DNA of 26,083 nt from JBCCFX01 sp039029515 (GCA_039029515.1 JBCCFX010000030.1:1-26083), one strand, 5' to 3'; counted from the stretch's first letter, positions 16,012-23,525 are shown. The notes: generated by a model not told the origin, from the sequence alone. Program-made: numbers and translations.

Positions 16012-18786
16012 ATGCCCTGCCTGTTCGTGCGCCGCTGGCGCCCCGTCCACGCCATCACCGCCCTTGTCCTCCTCGCCAGCCTCGCCGCGCTCCTCGCGAC
16101 ATCGGCACCCCGGCAGGACGATCGCGTCCCCGACATTGACCCCGATCGACGACTCGTCGAACGTGATCTCAAACCGCTTGCATGGCGCTCCGTCGGCCCC
16201 GCCAACATGGGCGGCCGTGTCGCCGCCCTCGCCCTCGCACCGTCCGACGACAAGTCGATTTACATCGGCTACGGCACCGGCGGTATCTGGCACTCCGACA
16301 ATCGCGGCACCACCTTCAAACCCATCTTCGATGACTACGAAACATCGAGCATCGGTGACCTCGTCGTCTGCGATGTGCCCGAAGACTGGGCCGGCTGGAA
16401 TGCCGAAGAATCTCGACTCTCCGAAGAACAACGCAACGATCTCTCCGACCGACGCGAACGCGGCAAGGCCAAGATCATCTGGGTCGGCACCGGCGAATCC
16501 AATGGACGCAACAGTTCGTCGTGGGGTCACGGCATGTATCGGTCTACCGATGGTGGCGAGTCGTTCACGCACCTCGGACTCGAAGATTCACACGACATCC
16601 CCCAGATCGCAGTCCATCCGACCAACCCCGACATCTGCTACGTCGCCGCGCAGGGACATCTCTGGGGTGAGAACGAAACACGTGGCGTCTACAAGACCAC
16701 CGATGGCGGCGCATCCTGGGAACGCATCCTCTATATCAACGAACGCACCGGCGCATGCGCGATCATGCTCGACCCGGAGAATCCGAACATCGTCTACGCC
16801 GCGATGTACACCCGGCTTCGCACGCCGTACAGCTTCCAGTCCGGCTCCACCGATGGCGGCATGTTCCGGTCCAACGACGCCGGAGCGAACTGGACGAAGC
16901 TCACCAACGGTCTGCCGAATCAGACAGGCCGCATTGGCATGGACATCGCGATGTCGCAGCCGAACACGATCTACCTGACATTGCAATCCAACGAAGGCGG
17001 CAAAGTCGGCGAATGGTTCGACAACCGTTCACGCGCTGGCGGCGTGTTCCGCTCCGATGATCGTGGCGACACGTGGGAACGCGTCAGCGACTTCAACCCG
17101 CGCCCGTTCTACTTCTCCAAGATCCGCGTGGATCCCAAGGATCCCGATCGTGTGTATCTGCTCGGCTGGCAGGTGTCGGTCTCTGATGATGGCGGCCGGA
17201 CGTTCGTCAACGGCAGCGCGAAGGTCGTCCATGTTGACTTCCACGACATGATCATCAACCCGAACGACACCGACAATCTACTCGTCGGCAACGATGGTGG
17301 TTTGTACATCTCCAACGATCGCGCCAAGACGTGGGACTTCCAGAATCACATGGCGGTTGGACAGTTCTACAACGTCGCGGTTGATGATTCCGATCCGTAT
17401 CGCATCGGCGGTGGTCTGCAGGACAACGGTTCGTGGATTGGCACATCGGAATCCATGTACGAATCCAAGGGCGATTTCATGGGTCGCAAAGGCGCGATCC
17501 GCAATCGAAACTGGCAGTTCATCTACGGCGGCGATGGCTTCCACGTCATCTTCGATCCCGTGGACGAGAACATCGTCTACGCGGAATGGCAAGGCGGGAA
17601 CATCGCACGCATTCACCTCGACACCGGCATTCAGCGCAACATCAAACCGATCGCTGACGAGGGCGAAGTCAAGTTCCGTTACAACTGGAATGCGCCGATC
17701 CTCGTCTCGCCGCACGATCCGACCGTGGTGTACCTCGCCGGCAACTGCGTGTTCCGTCTCGATGATCGAGGCGACCGCTGGACGCGCATCAGCGATGACC
17801 TCTCGACGCGCGCCATCCAGAAGATCATGACCGAGGGCTCACAGGCAGAGTCACACGGCACTGTCGTCGCGCTGACCGAGTCATCGCTTGTGCAGGGGCT
17901 CTTGTGGGCCGGCACCGATGATGGCTTGATTCACATCACCGCCGATGGTGGTGCCACATGGGAAGACATCACGCCCGATCTCGTGGCGAGTCGCTACATC
18001 TCGAAGATCGAAGCATCCGTGCACGATCCCTTCACCGCGTATGTCGCGGTCGATGGACATCGCACCGATGACTTCGAACCGGTCATTCTCAAGACGAGTG
18101 ATGCCGGCGAAACATGGAGCACCGTGGCCAATGGCATTCCCAACGGCGCACCGGTCAAGGTCGTGCGCGAAGATCCCTCGAACCCGATGGTGCTCTACGC
18201 CGGCACGGAACGTGCCGCGTATGTCACGATCAACGGCGGCGCTTCGTGGCTCAGGCTCAACGGCAAAGAGCTGCCGACTGTCGCGATCGATGACCTGGCG
18301 ATTCAGGCGCGCGAGCACGATATTGTCGCGGGAACGCATGGTCGTTCGGTATGGGTGCTCGATGATGCCTCTGCGATCGCGCAGTTGAACGATGAGATCG
18401 TGACGAAGATCTTCCATGTGTTCAATCCACTGCCGGGTCAGCCGAAATACCGCATGGGCGCAGGCGCGATGTGGAGCGATGCGATGTTCGTCGCAGAAAA
18501 CCCGCCGGTCGGCGCGAACCTGCACTACTGGATCCGTGAGTACACGGATGAAGACGTGAAGATCAGCATCACCGATGCACAGAATCGCCCGGTACGGAAA
18601 ATGAAGGGCACAAACCGCCCGGGCATGAACCGGGTCGTGTGGGATCTTCAGGCGGATAAGACAAAGCAAATCGGCAACCCTGATGACCTGCCGGAGTTCG
18701 TCGCGCCAGGAACGTACACGGTGAACATCATGTTCGGCGATCGCAAACAGTCGACAACGATCGAGGTGTTGCCGGCGCCGGAGTGA
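16012..18786 (+). CDS. Exported VPS10/sortilin-like Asp-box propeller protein
   Basis: This 924-aa protein has an N-terminal signal peptide or anchor ('RRWRPVHAITALVLLASLAA', about residues 7-27, followed by LLATSA). Residues about 45-790 are built from Asp-box blades: 'SDNRGTTF', 'STDGGESF', 'TTDGGASW', 'SNDAGANW', 'SDDRGDTW', 'SDDGGRTF', 'SNDRAKTW', 'TADGGATW', 'TSDAGETW' and 'TINGGASW', ten in all, which fits a ten-bladed VPS10/sortilin propeller or two smaller ones. 'AGTHGRSVWVLDDAS' marks the end of the propeller and is typical of this family. Residues about 800-924 form a beta-sandwich-like module ('VRKMKGTNRPGMNRVVWDLQ'). GGAG lies 8 nt before the ATG. Such proteins are frequent in Planctomycetota and Bacteroidota, their ligand is unknown, and no catalytic motif is seen. 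The gene is monocistronic. Confidence 0.9.
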   Translation: MPCLFVRRWRPVHAITALVLLASLAALLATSAPRQDDRVPDIDPDRRLVERDLKPLAWRSVGPANMGGRVAALALAPSDDKSIYIGYGTGGIWHSDNRGTTFKPIFDDYETSSIGDLVVCDVPEDWAGWNAEESRLSEEQRNDLSDRRERGKAKIIWVGTGESNGRNSSSWGHGMYRSTDGGESFTHLGLEDSHDIPQIAVHPTNPDICYVAAQGHLWGENETRGVYKTTDGGASWERILYINERTGACAIMLDPENPNIVYAAMYTRLRTPYSFQSGSTDGGMFRSNDAGANWTKLTNGLPNQTGRIGMDIAMSQPNTIYLTLQSNEGGKVGEWFDNRSRAGGVFRSDDRGDTWERVSDFNPRPFYFSKIRVDPKDPDRVYLLGWQVSVSDDGGRTFVNGSAKVVHVDFHDMIINPNDTDNLLVGNDGGLYISNDRAKTWDFQNHMAVGQFYNVAVDDSDPYRIGGGLQDNGSWIGTSESMYESKGDFMGRKGAIRNRNWQFIYGGDGFHVIFDPVDENIVYAEWQGGNIARIHLDTGIQRNIKPIADEGEVKFRYNWNAPILVSPHDPTVVYLAGNCVFRLDDRGDRWTRISDDLSTRAIQKIMTEGSQAESHGTVVALTESSLVQGLLWAGTDDGLIHITADGGATWEDITPDLVASRYISKIEASVHDPFTAYVAVDGHRTDDFEPVILKTSDAGETWSTVANGIPNGAPVKVVREDPSNPMVLYAGTERAAYVTINGGASWLRLNGKELPTVAIDDLAIQAREHDIVAGTHGRSVWVLDDASAIAQLNDEIVTKIFHVFNPLPGQPKYRMGAGAMWSDAMFVAENPPVGANLHYWIREYTDEDVKISITDAQNRPVRKMKGTNRPGMNRVVWDLQADKTKQIGNPDDLPEFVAPGTYTVNIMFGDRKQSTTIEVLPAPE

Positions 18787-18788
18787 TG

Positions 18789-18815
18789 GAGCTGTTGGCT
18801 GTCAGCCTTCAGCTC
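18789..18815 (+). terminator. Hairpin just after the large propeller gene
   Basis: GAGCTG (18789-18794) pairs with CAGCTC (18810-18815). Inside, past a TT/TT loop, GGCT pairs with AGCC. It starts 3 nt after the stop codon of the 16012-18786 gene. There is no T run after it, so it may act as a 3' mRNA end stabiliser or weak terminator. Confidence 0.4.
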
Positions 18816-18823
18816 TCAGGCTT

Positions 18824-18914
18824 GTAGGCCGGGTTCTGCTGAACCTGGCATGACTGTCGATGGATACGCGCACGCCGACACTGAGGCCTGTAGGGCGGGG
18901 GCTGTGCCCCCGCC
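18824..18914 (+). repeat. Two GTAG-headed palindromes plus linker
   Basis: The first unit is GTAG followed by GCCGGGTTC-TGCT-GAACCTGGC (18828-18849, 9-bp stem with one G-T pair). It continues into a linker whose last 30 bases (18856-18885) are identical to 25255-25284. The second unit is GTAG followed by GGCGGGGGC-TGT-GCCCCCGCC (18894-18914, a perfect 9-bp stem). Taken whole, 18824-18885 matches 25223-25284 at 56 of 62 bases. Confidence 0.85.
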
Positions 18915-18946
18915 GACGAACGACGATGGACGTTTAATTCTCAATG

Positions 18947-19047
18947 CGAACCCGAAGCGCCAGCGCCGGGCATGCGACGTGCGCGCATTGATGTGTCAAC
19001 GCACACCGCCCGAAGACGGCGGGTTCGGAGAACCCGCCCTACGGGGA
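18947..19047. repeat. Dispersed repeat unit, second copy
   Basis: This is the partner of 14229-14323. The 63-bp core 18985-19047 differs from 14261-14323 at three positions. It contains the 8-bp-stem palindrome at 19018-19038, then CTAC (19039-19042), so the GTAG head is on the minus strand. The flanking 18947-18968 is the inverted counterpart of 14229-14250. With the preceding repeats it accounts for most of the 308-nt spacer 18787-19094. Confidence 0.85.
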
Positions 19048-19094
19048 TTGCGGGTCAACGATGTCGCACGGTCAACGGCGAGCTGCACGCTCGT

Positions 19095-19652
19095 CTACAT
19101 CGGTTTTTCGTTGATCGTCATGTCGTAGACTTCGAGAAGCTTCGTCTTGTCGAAGATCATCTCGTTGCGCGTGAGACCCGTGATCTCGTAGTGCGGCGTC
19201 AACTCGATCGCGTCGCACGGACACGCTTCTTCGCACATGCCGCAATAGATGCACCGAAGCTCATCGATGTCGAACATCTTCGGATACTTCTCGCGGTCAT
19301 CCCACGGCGACTCTTCCGCGACAATGTGAATGCAATTCGCAGGACAGGCGGTCGCGCACATAAAACACGCAACACAGCGCACCCGGCCATCTTCATCACG
19401 ATTCAGACGATGCACACCACGGAACGTCGAACGTTCCTGACCACCTTCGACGACCGGACGGTCATCGCGCTTCTGCTCCGGGTACTGGACGACCCAGATG
19501 TTCTTCTTGTTGGCGCCGTTGCGCCCAATGTTCTCGAAGAGATGACGGAGCGTGGTACCCAGACCCTGGAAGACCGCAGGGACGAAGAAGGCGTCCACGC
19601 GGGCCAGCGGCTTTGGGGTCACGTCAATGATGTTCTCGTCGGGAATCGACAT
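19095..19652 (-). CDS. nuoI: NADH-quinone oxidoreductase subunit I (NuoI)
   Basis: This 185-aa protein is the 2x[4Fe-4S] ferredoxin-like subunit of complex I, carrying clusters N6a and N6b. The first Cys set is C93-x2-C96-x2-C99-x3-C103-P and the second is C134-x2-C137-x2-C140-x3-C144-P. An extra Cys at 146 sits where many homologues have Val. The N-terminal amphipathic helix ('VFQGLGTTLRHLFENI', about 27-42) and the C-terminal extension are as usual; family length is about 160-190. The ATG at 19652 is preferred to a GTG 22 codons upstream because it gives the normal N-terminus. A GGAAG lies upstream at rather long spacing. No other nuo gene flanks it: downstream is repeat DNA and upstream the divergent atp genes. 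It transfers electrons inside the peripheral arm at the inner membrane. Confidence 0.95.
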   Translation of the reverse strand: MSIPDENIIDVTPKPLARVDAFFVPAVFQGLGTTLRHLFENIGRNGANKKNIWVVQYPEQKRDDRPVVEGGQERSTFRGVHRLNRDEDGRVRCVACFMCATACPANCIHIVAEESPWDDREKYPKMFDIDELRCIYCGMCEEACPCDAIELTPHYEITGLTRNEMIFDKTKLLEVYDMTINEKPM

Positions 19653-19752
19653 GGCGTTGGTGCTTCCGTGGGCTGAGGACCGACTGGGGCCGGATTGTAC
19701 CGATCTGTCCGCCGACACGATGGCTGAACCCGACGATCATCCGATCGACCGA

Positions 19753-19786
19753 TTGCTCTTCGTCGAACAACGGTCTAGAGTATACC
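19753..19786. promoter_or_regulatory. Candidate promoter region between nuoI and the atp genes
   Basis: In the 229-nt gap between the divergent nuoI and atp genes, TTGCTC (19753-19758) and TAGAGT (19776-19781) are 17 nt apart on the plus strand. On the minus strand TATACT (19784-19779) matches the -10 consensus at 5 of 6. A dyad, AAGATT-TCAC-AATCTT, lies at 19799-19814. None of this is decisive. Confidence 0.3.
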
Positions 19787-19881
19787 GCTGCTTTGAGAAA
19801 GATTTCACAATCTTCTGGATGGAACGGTGGTCATCGATGGCTGCCGGGATGTAGTGGCCAAAATGATCGTTCGCGTGGATC

Positions 19882-20268
19882 ATGCTCGCAATGACGCACT
19901 CGTCAGGCAACGGGAAGACCGACCTGTCCGCCGCGCGCGACGATTACAGCCGACGCATGTGGTCCATGGCCTCGATGGGCGCCACGCTCACGTCGGAAAT
20001 CCTCGCGGGCACCGGCATCGGCTGGCTGCTCGACAAGGTCTTCGACACCGCCCCGTGGTGTCTGGTCGGTGGCACGATCGCCGGCCTCACCGTGGGCATG
20101 ACCACCTTCCTCCGCAGTGCACTGTCGGAGTCCAGACAAGCCGGCAGGGATGCCCGACGCATGGCCGCGTCGATCGAACCCGATGGATCGACCACGGAAC
20201 AGATCGACGACCATGATGATGATGACCACGACAACCACGAAGACGACAGGCCCCGAAGCGGCTGGTGA
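19882..20268 (+). CDS. atpZ: AtpZ/AtpI-family ATP synthase accessory protein
   Basis: This 128-aa membrane protein has two TM segments, about residues 32-52 ('MGATLTSEILAGTGIGWLLD') and 58-78 ('APWCLVGGTIAGLTVGMTTF'), the AtpZ/AtpI layout. In other bacteria this family is encoded first in the atp operon and has been proposed to help Mg2+ or Ca2+ handling or c-ring assembly. Here it also leads the cluster. Its C-terminus is unusual: residues 109-122 are almost entirely Asp, His, Glu and Asn ('DDHDDDDHDNHEDD'), with three His, which could bind divalent metal. That tail overlaps the start of the next gene in a different frame. The ATG at 19882 and another at 19891 are both possible starts; neither has a strong ribosome site. 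Confidence 0.85.
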   Translation: MLAMTHSSGNGKTDLSAARDDYSRRMWSMASMGATLTSEILAGTGIGWLLDKVFDTAPWCLVGGTIAGLTVGMTTFLRSALSESRQAGRDARRMAASIEPDGSTTEQIDDHDDDDHDNHEDDRPRSGW

Positions 20269-20755
20269 CACGACCGGACCGGTCAGCCCCGCCAACGCCG
20301 CGCTCCGCCTCGTCACCCTCCCCACCATGCCGATGCTCGGCGCGGCGTGGCTGGGTGCGATCATCGCGGGCGGCACCGTCGCCATCCTGATGCTGGTGCT
20401 TTCGCGCGGGACCGATTGGGTGCTGGGAGCACTGATCGGCGCGGGCGTCGTCGCCGGCACCGCGACCTTGAGCCTGCTGGCCCTCCGGCCGTGGCAACCG
20501 AAGCCGCTGATGAAGTGGCCGGTCCTCTGGGTTGCCGCCAGCTTCCTGCGTCTGGCGGTCACCGTCGTCGCGACCTTCCTGCTATACTCCGCGACTCGCT
20601 TCGGGACGGCCGGTCTGGTCCTTGCGGTTGTGACCGCGTACGTTGCCGTGATGGCGGGCGAAACCCGGATGTATGCGAATTCGATGAGGCGTTACGCGCC
20701 AAATGGCGTTGGTGCAGTCGGTCCAGAAGGTGCATCAACGAAGGACGAGGAGTAA
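20213..20755 (+). CDS. AtpI-like membrane protein of the atp cluster
   Basis: This 180-aa protein, as called from the first of four tandem ATGs (20213-20224), has a Thr-rich N-terminus ('MMMMTTTTTKTT') followed by four TM segments at about residues 40-60, 66-85, 105-125 and 128-148. The arrangement, with 'WPVLWVAASFLRLAVTVVAT' as the third helix, resembles the ATP synthase I chain (AtpI), a c-ring assembly helper. The similarity is of layout, not of a signature motif, so the name is tentative. It overlaps the atpZ end by 56 nt out of frame. The low-complexity N-terminus may not all be translated: an ATG at 20326 lies past the atpZ stop but would remove part of TM1. AtpB starts 6 nt after its stop, and GAGGAG for atpB lies inside its last codons. 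Confidence 0.75.
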   Translation: MMMMTTTTTKTTGPEAAGDTTGPVSPANAALRLVTLPTMPMLGAAWLGAIIAGGTVAILMLVLSRGTDWVLGALIGAGVVAGTATLSLLALRPWQPKPLMKWPVLWVAASFLRLAVTVVATFLLYSATRFGTAGLVLAVVTAYVAVMAGETRMYANSMRRYAPNGVGAVGPEGASTKDEE

Positions 20756-20761
20756 GCCAGC

Positions 20762-21736
20762 ATGTGGTTCCTGGCGGCAGATGATTCGAAAGCAGATGGC
20801 GGCATCAATCCGCTCGGTCACGTGCTCGACGTGACGCTGATCGAAGGTCCCGGCGGTATGCCGCTGCTGACCCTGCACATGGTCACGCTCATCGCAGCGT
20901 TCGGCCTGTTGCTCCTCTTCATGAACATGGCGGCGAAGTCGATCGCGACCGGTTCCGAATCCGAAGGTAACGATCGCTATCGCGCCAAAGGCCGCGTCGG
21001 TCAGTTCGTCGAAGTCATCGTCATCTACATGCGCGACAATGTCATCGAGCCGGTGCTCGGCGACAACACGCGACGCTTCCTGCCGTACCTGCTCACGCTG
21101 TTCTTCTTCGTGCTCATGAACAACCTGCTCGGCCTCGTGCCGCTGCTCGATCTTCAGCACTTGTTCGGCGCATTGATTGACTCGGGCCGAGAAGAAACGC
21201 TTGCGATGGGCAATGTCAAAGTTGACTCCCACTTTGCGCTGATCGGCGGCACTGCGACCGGCAACCTTGCCGTCACCGGCGCCCTCGCGTTGATCGCGTT
21301 CATCGTGATCAACGTGCATGGCATTCGTGAGAACGGTATCGGCGGTTGGTGTCACCACCTGCTCGGCGGTGCTCCTGGCTGGTTGTTCTTCATCATGATT
21401 CCCGTGGAATTGATGAGTATGTTCATCAAGCCCGGCGCGTTGGCCGTTCGACTCTTCGCCAACATGCTCGCCGGTCACACGCTGATGGCCACGCTCGCCC
21501 TGTTCGGCGTCATGGCGTGGAAAGGCACGGATAGCCTGTTTGCCGGCAGCAGTATCTCCGTGGTGTCCGGCGTATTCGCGGTCGCGATTACTTTCCTCGA
21601 ATTGTTCGTCGCGTTCCTGCAGGCGTTCATCTTCATGTTCCTCACCGCCGTGTTCCTCGGTCAGATGAATCACCATGGTCACCATGACCACGATGAGCAT
21701 CATGCCCACGAGGGTTCGGTGGCGGAGGCGGCGTAA
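20762..21736 (+). CDS. atpB: ATP synthase F0 subunit a (AtpB)
   Basis: This 324-aa membrane subunit forms the two half-channels for the driving ion next to the c ring. The essential Arg is R230 in 'LAVRLFANMLAGH' (E. coli R210 region). The upstream family motif 'FVLMNNLLGLVP' lies at about 116-127 and 'GGTATGNLAVTGALAL' at about 162-177. The C-terminal helix 'ELFVAFLQAFIFMFLTAVFL' is standard. The protein then continues into a tail rare in this family: residues 302-316 hold eight His among Asp, Glu and Gly ('MNHHGHHDHDEHHAHEG'). GAGGAG lies 9 nt before the ATG. A terminator-like structure lies in the 113-nt gap before atpE. Confidence 0.97.
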   Translation: MWFLAADDSKADGGINPLGHVLDVTLIEGPGGMPLLTLHMVTLIAAFGLLLLFMNMAAKSIATGSESEGNDRYRAKGRVGQFVEVIVIYMRDNVIEPVLGDNTRRFLPYLLTLFFFVLMNNLLGLVPLLDLQHLFGALIDSGREETLAMGNVKVDSHFALIGGTATGNLAVTGALALIAFIVINVHGIRENGIGGWCHHLLGGAPGWLFFIMIPVELMSMFIKPGALAVRLFANMLAGHTLMATLALFGVMAWKGTDSLFAGSSISVVSGVFAVAITFLELFVAFLQAFIFMFLTAVFLGQMNHHGHHDHDEHHAHEGSVAEAA

Positions 21737-21748
21737 TTCTGTTTGCTC

Positions 21749-21797
21749 GCGATTGAGGCCGCTCGACAACGGAGTCGGCGGCGTCCCTCGCTTTTTT
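21749..21797 (+). terminator. Terminator-like hairpin between atpB and atpE
   Basis: GCCGC-T-CGAC (21758-21767) pairs with GTCG-GCGGC (21774-21782) around AACGGA, with one T bulged. Outside a mostly open internal loop, GCGA (21749-21752) pairs with TCGC (21788-21791), immediately followed by six T (21792-21797). It has the shape of a leaky intrinsic terminator or attenuator inside the operon. Confidence 0.5.
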
Positions 21798-21849
21798 CCC
21801 CGGTTGACTTTCAACAACGACTCAACGTCTTTCGGAGAGTGGATTCACA

Positions 21850-22200
21850 ATGAAACGTGTCCTGACCCTGTCGTTCTTTGCCGCCGCTGCGGCGATTCTC
21901 TTCCTCGCAGATAGCGCGATGGCGCAGGGCGCCGGCGGTGGCGGTGGTGGCGGCGCAGCAGCCGGTGCCGCAGCCGCAGTGAACTGGGGCAAAGGCCTCG
22001 GTGGTGGTATCGCCGCAGGCTTCGCCGTTGTCGGTGCCGGCATCGGTATCGGTCGCATCGGTGGCTCGGCCGTCGAAGCGATTGCCCGTCAGCCGGAAAT
22101 GGCTGGCCCGATCGGTACGAACATGATCATCACCGCCGCCCTCGTCGAAGGTGCGGCGCTGTTCGCGGTCGTGGTCGGCATGCTCGGCATCCTTGCGTAA
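21850..22200 (+). CDS. atpE: ATP synthase F0 subunit c (AtpE) with signal peptide
   Basis: This 116-aa protein is longer than the usual 70-90 aa. Residues 1-25 look like a cleavable signal peptide (KR, then 'AAAAAILFLADSAMA'). Residues 26-45 are a Gly/Ala linker. The two-helix c-subunit hairpin follows: helix 1 about 48-78 ('GAGIGIGRIGGSAVEAIA'), polar loop RQPE (80-83), helix 2 about 92-116 with the ion-binding Glu at 100 ('ITAALVEGAALFAVVVGML'). The Na+-type residues known from Ilyobacter c (Gln in helix 1, Ser after the Glu) are replaced by Ile and Gly, so H+ coupling is the better guess. GGAG lies about 13 nt upstream. The gene lies between two non-coding structures, which may raise its output to match the 10-15 copies per enzyme. 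Confidence 0.96.
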   Translation: MKRVLTLSFFAAAAAILFLADSAMAQGAGGGGGGGAAAGAAAAVNWGKGLGGGIAAGFAVVGAGIGIGRIGGSAVEAIARQPEMAGPIGTNMIITAALVEGAALFAVVVGMLGILA

Positions 22201-22216
22201 CAACAACGCTTCGGCT

Positions 22217-22250
22217 CACCCGTGACGGATCAATCGGTTCGTCACGGGTG
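22217..22250 (+). promoter_or_regulatory. Strong intercistronic hairpin between atpE and atpF
   Basis: CACCCGTGACG (22217-22227) and CGTCACGGGTG (22240-22250) form a perfect 11-bp stem with a 12-nt loop, 16 nt after the atpE stop. There is no T run, so it is not a classical terminator. A 3' stabiliser or processing site that protects atpE mRNA is likely. Confidence 0.6.
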
Positions 22251-22297
22251 CGCCAGTGTTTGCTTCTGAGTTCGTCGCCCCCCAGGAGGGTTTGCCC

Positions 22298-22831
22298 ATG
22301 ATGCTCTTGATGCTCGCCGCCGAAGAAGGTGGAAGTCCCGTCAGCTTCAAGATCATGCCGTTCATCACGACGCTGATCGTGTTCGGCATCGCGTTCTTCA
22401 TTCTCGCCACGAAGATCTGGCCGAAGATTCTCGGCGGCCTTGATGATCGTGACGCGAAGATCGCCAACGAGATTCGTTCCGCTGAGGAAGCCCGCGAACG
22501 TGCGGACAATGCCCTCAAGGAATACGAGTCGAGTCTTGCCGCGGCACGTGAAGAGTCCAACCAGATGATCGCCAAGGCGAAAGCCGACGCGACCGCGGTG
22601 GCCAACGAACTTCGCGAACGCAACGAACAGCAACTCGGCGACATGAAGCAGCGAGCGACGCAGGAGATCGAGTCGGCCAAGCAGGCCGCACTCAACGAGA
22701 TCCACGCGGAAGCCGCGGTGCTCGCCACGTCGATTGCCGGCAAGATTCTCGCTCGCGAAATCTCCGCCGACGATCAGCAGGCACTCATCGATGAGTCGCT
22801 TCGTGAACTCGCCAACGTCTCTGGCTCCTGA
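22298..22831 (+). CDS. atpF: ATP synthase F0 subunit b (AtpF)
   Basis: This 177-aa subunit is the peripheral stalk that ties the alpha3beta3 head to F0. One TM helix (about residues 18-40, 'IMPFITTLIVFGIAFFILAT') is followed by a long charged coiled coil ('EARERADNALKEYESSLAAA' onward to about 140). The C-terminus ('AGKILAREISADDQQALIDE') meets the delta subunit. The ATG at 22298 is chosen because a near-perfect AGGAGGG sits 7 nt upstream; a GTG 14 codons earlier is rejected. The next codon is also ATG. There is one b gene, not the b/b' pair seen in phototrophs. AtpH follows after 23 nt. Confidence 0.95.
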   Translation: MMLLMLAAEEGGSPVSFKIMPFITTLIVFGIAFFILATKIWPKILGGLDDRDAKIANEIRSAEEARERADNALKEYESSLAAAREESNQMIAKAKADATAVANELRERNEQQLGDMKQRATQEIESAKQAALNEIHAEAAVLATSIAGKILAREISADDQQALIDESLRELANVSGS

Positions 22832-22854
22832 GCACAGAAGGAAAGGCACTCGAC

Positions 22855-23457
22855 ATGGCCGGACATTCTGATGCCCTTTCGCTCGTCTACGCTCGCAGTC
22901 TGCTGGAGCTTGCCCAGCAGGCCGGCGGCGAAGAGAAGATCCTCGAGGTCAACGACGAGCTCGAAACGATCGTGGAGCTCGGACGCGAGGATGCCTCGTT
23001 CCGTGAGTTCCTCGGGTCGCCGATCATCAACACGACCGAGCGTGGCGAAGCGCTGCGCAAGATCTTCAACGATCGCATCACCGATCTGACCCTGCGCTTC
23101 CTCATGGTCCTGAACCAGAAGGAACGCCTCGGTCACCTCGAAGGTGTGGCTCGCTCGTACGACCAGCTCGTACAGGAGAAATTCGGCAAGATCGAAGTCG
23201 ACGTGTTCACCCCGTCGCCGATGGCGCCGGATCAGCGCACGGCGCTCGGCGACCGCATCCGCACCGCGCTCGGCAAAGAGCCGGTCGTCCACAGTTACAC
23301 CGATCCGTCAATGCTGGGCGGCATCAAGCTGCGCATCGGCGATCAACTCATCGATGGTTCCGTGTCCTCGCGCCTGCGTCGCATGCGTCAGGACCTGCTG
23401 CAGCAAGGCAGCTCATCGATTCGTGAACGCGTCACGCGTTTCCTGGAAGAAGAATGA
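22855..23457 (+). CDS. atpH: ATP synthase F1 subunit delta (AtpH)
   Basis: This 200-aa protein (family usually 175-185) links the b subunit to the top of F1. The N-terminal helical domain reads 'ALSLVYARSLLELAQQ' at about 7-22. 'DLTLRFLMVLNQKERLGHLE' is near 77-96. The C-terminal family signature is 'DPSMLGGIKLRIGDQLIDGS' (about 150-169), followed by 'VSSRLRRMRQDLLQQ'. The last 17 residues are a charged extension. AAGGAAAGG lies before the ATG. It keeps the standard operon order b-delta-alpha. Confidence 0.94.
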   Translation: MAGHSDALSLVYARSLLELAQQAGGEEKILEVNDELETIVELGREDASFREFLGSPIINTTERGEALRKIFNDRITDLTLRFLMVLNQKERLGHLEGVARSYDQLVQEKFGKIEVDVFTPSPMAPDQRTALGDRIRTALGKEPVVHSYTDPSMLGGIKLRIGDQLIDGSVSSRLRRMRQDLLQQGSSSIRERVTRFLEEE

Positions 23458-23525
23458 ACCTCGACGCCTGCGCTCGCATGCGTCTGCCTCACCCCGCGTG
23501 AAGTCCCAAGCCAAGGACCTGTCCC

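Noticed and set aside
20735..21817. 360-aa open frame on the minus strand
   Set aside because: It is antisense to atpB; its Glu/His/Gln/Arg-rich make-up is what the reverse of a membrane-protein gene gives.
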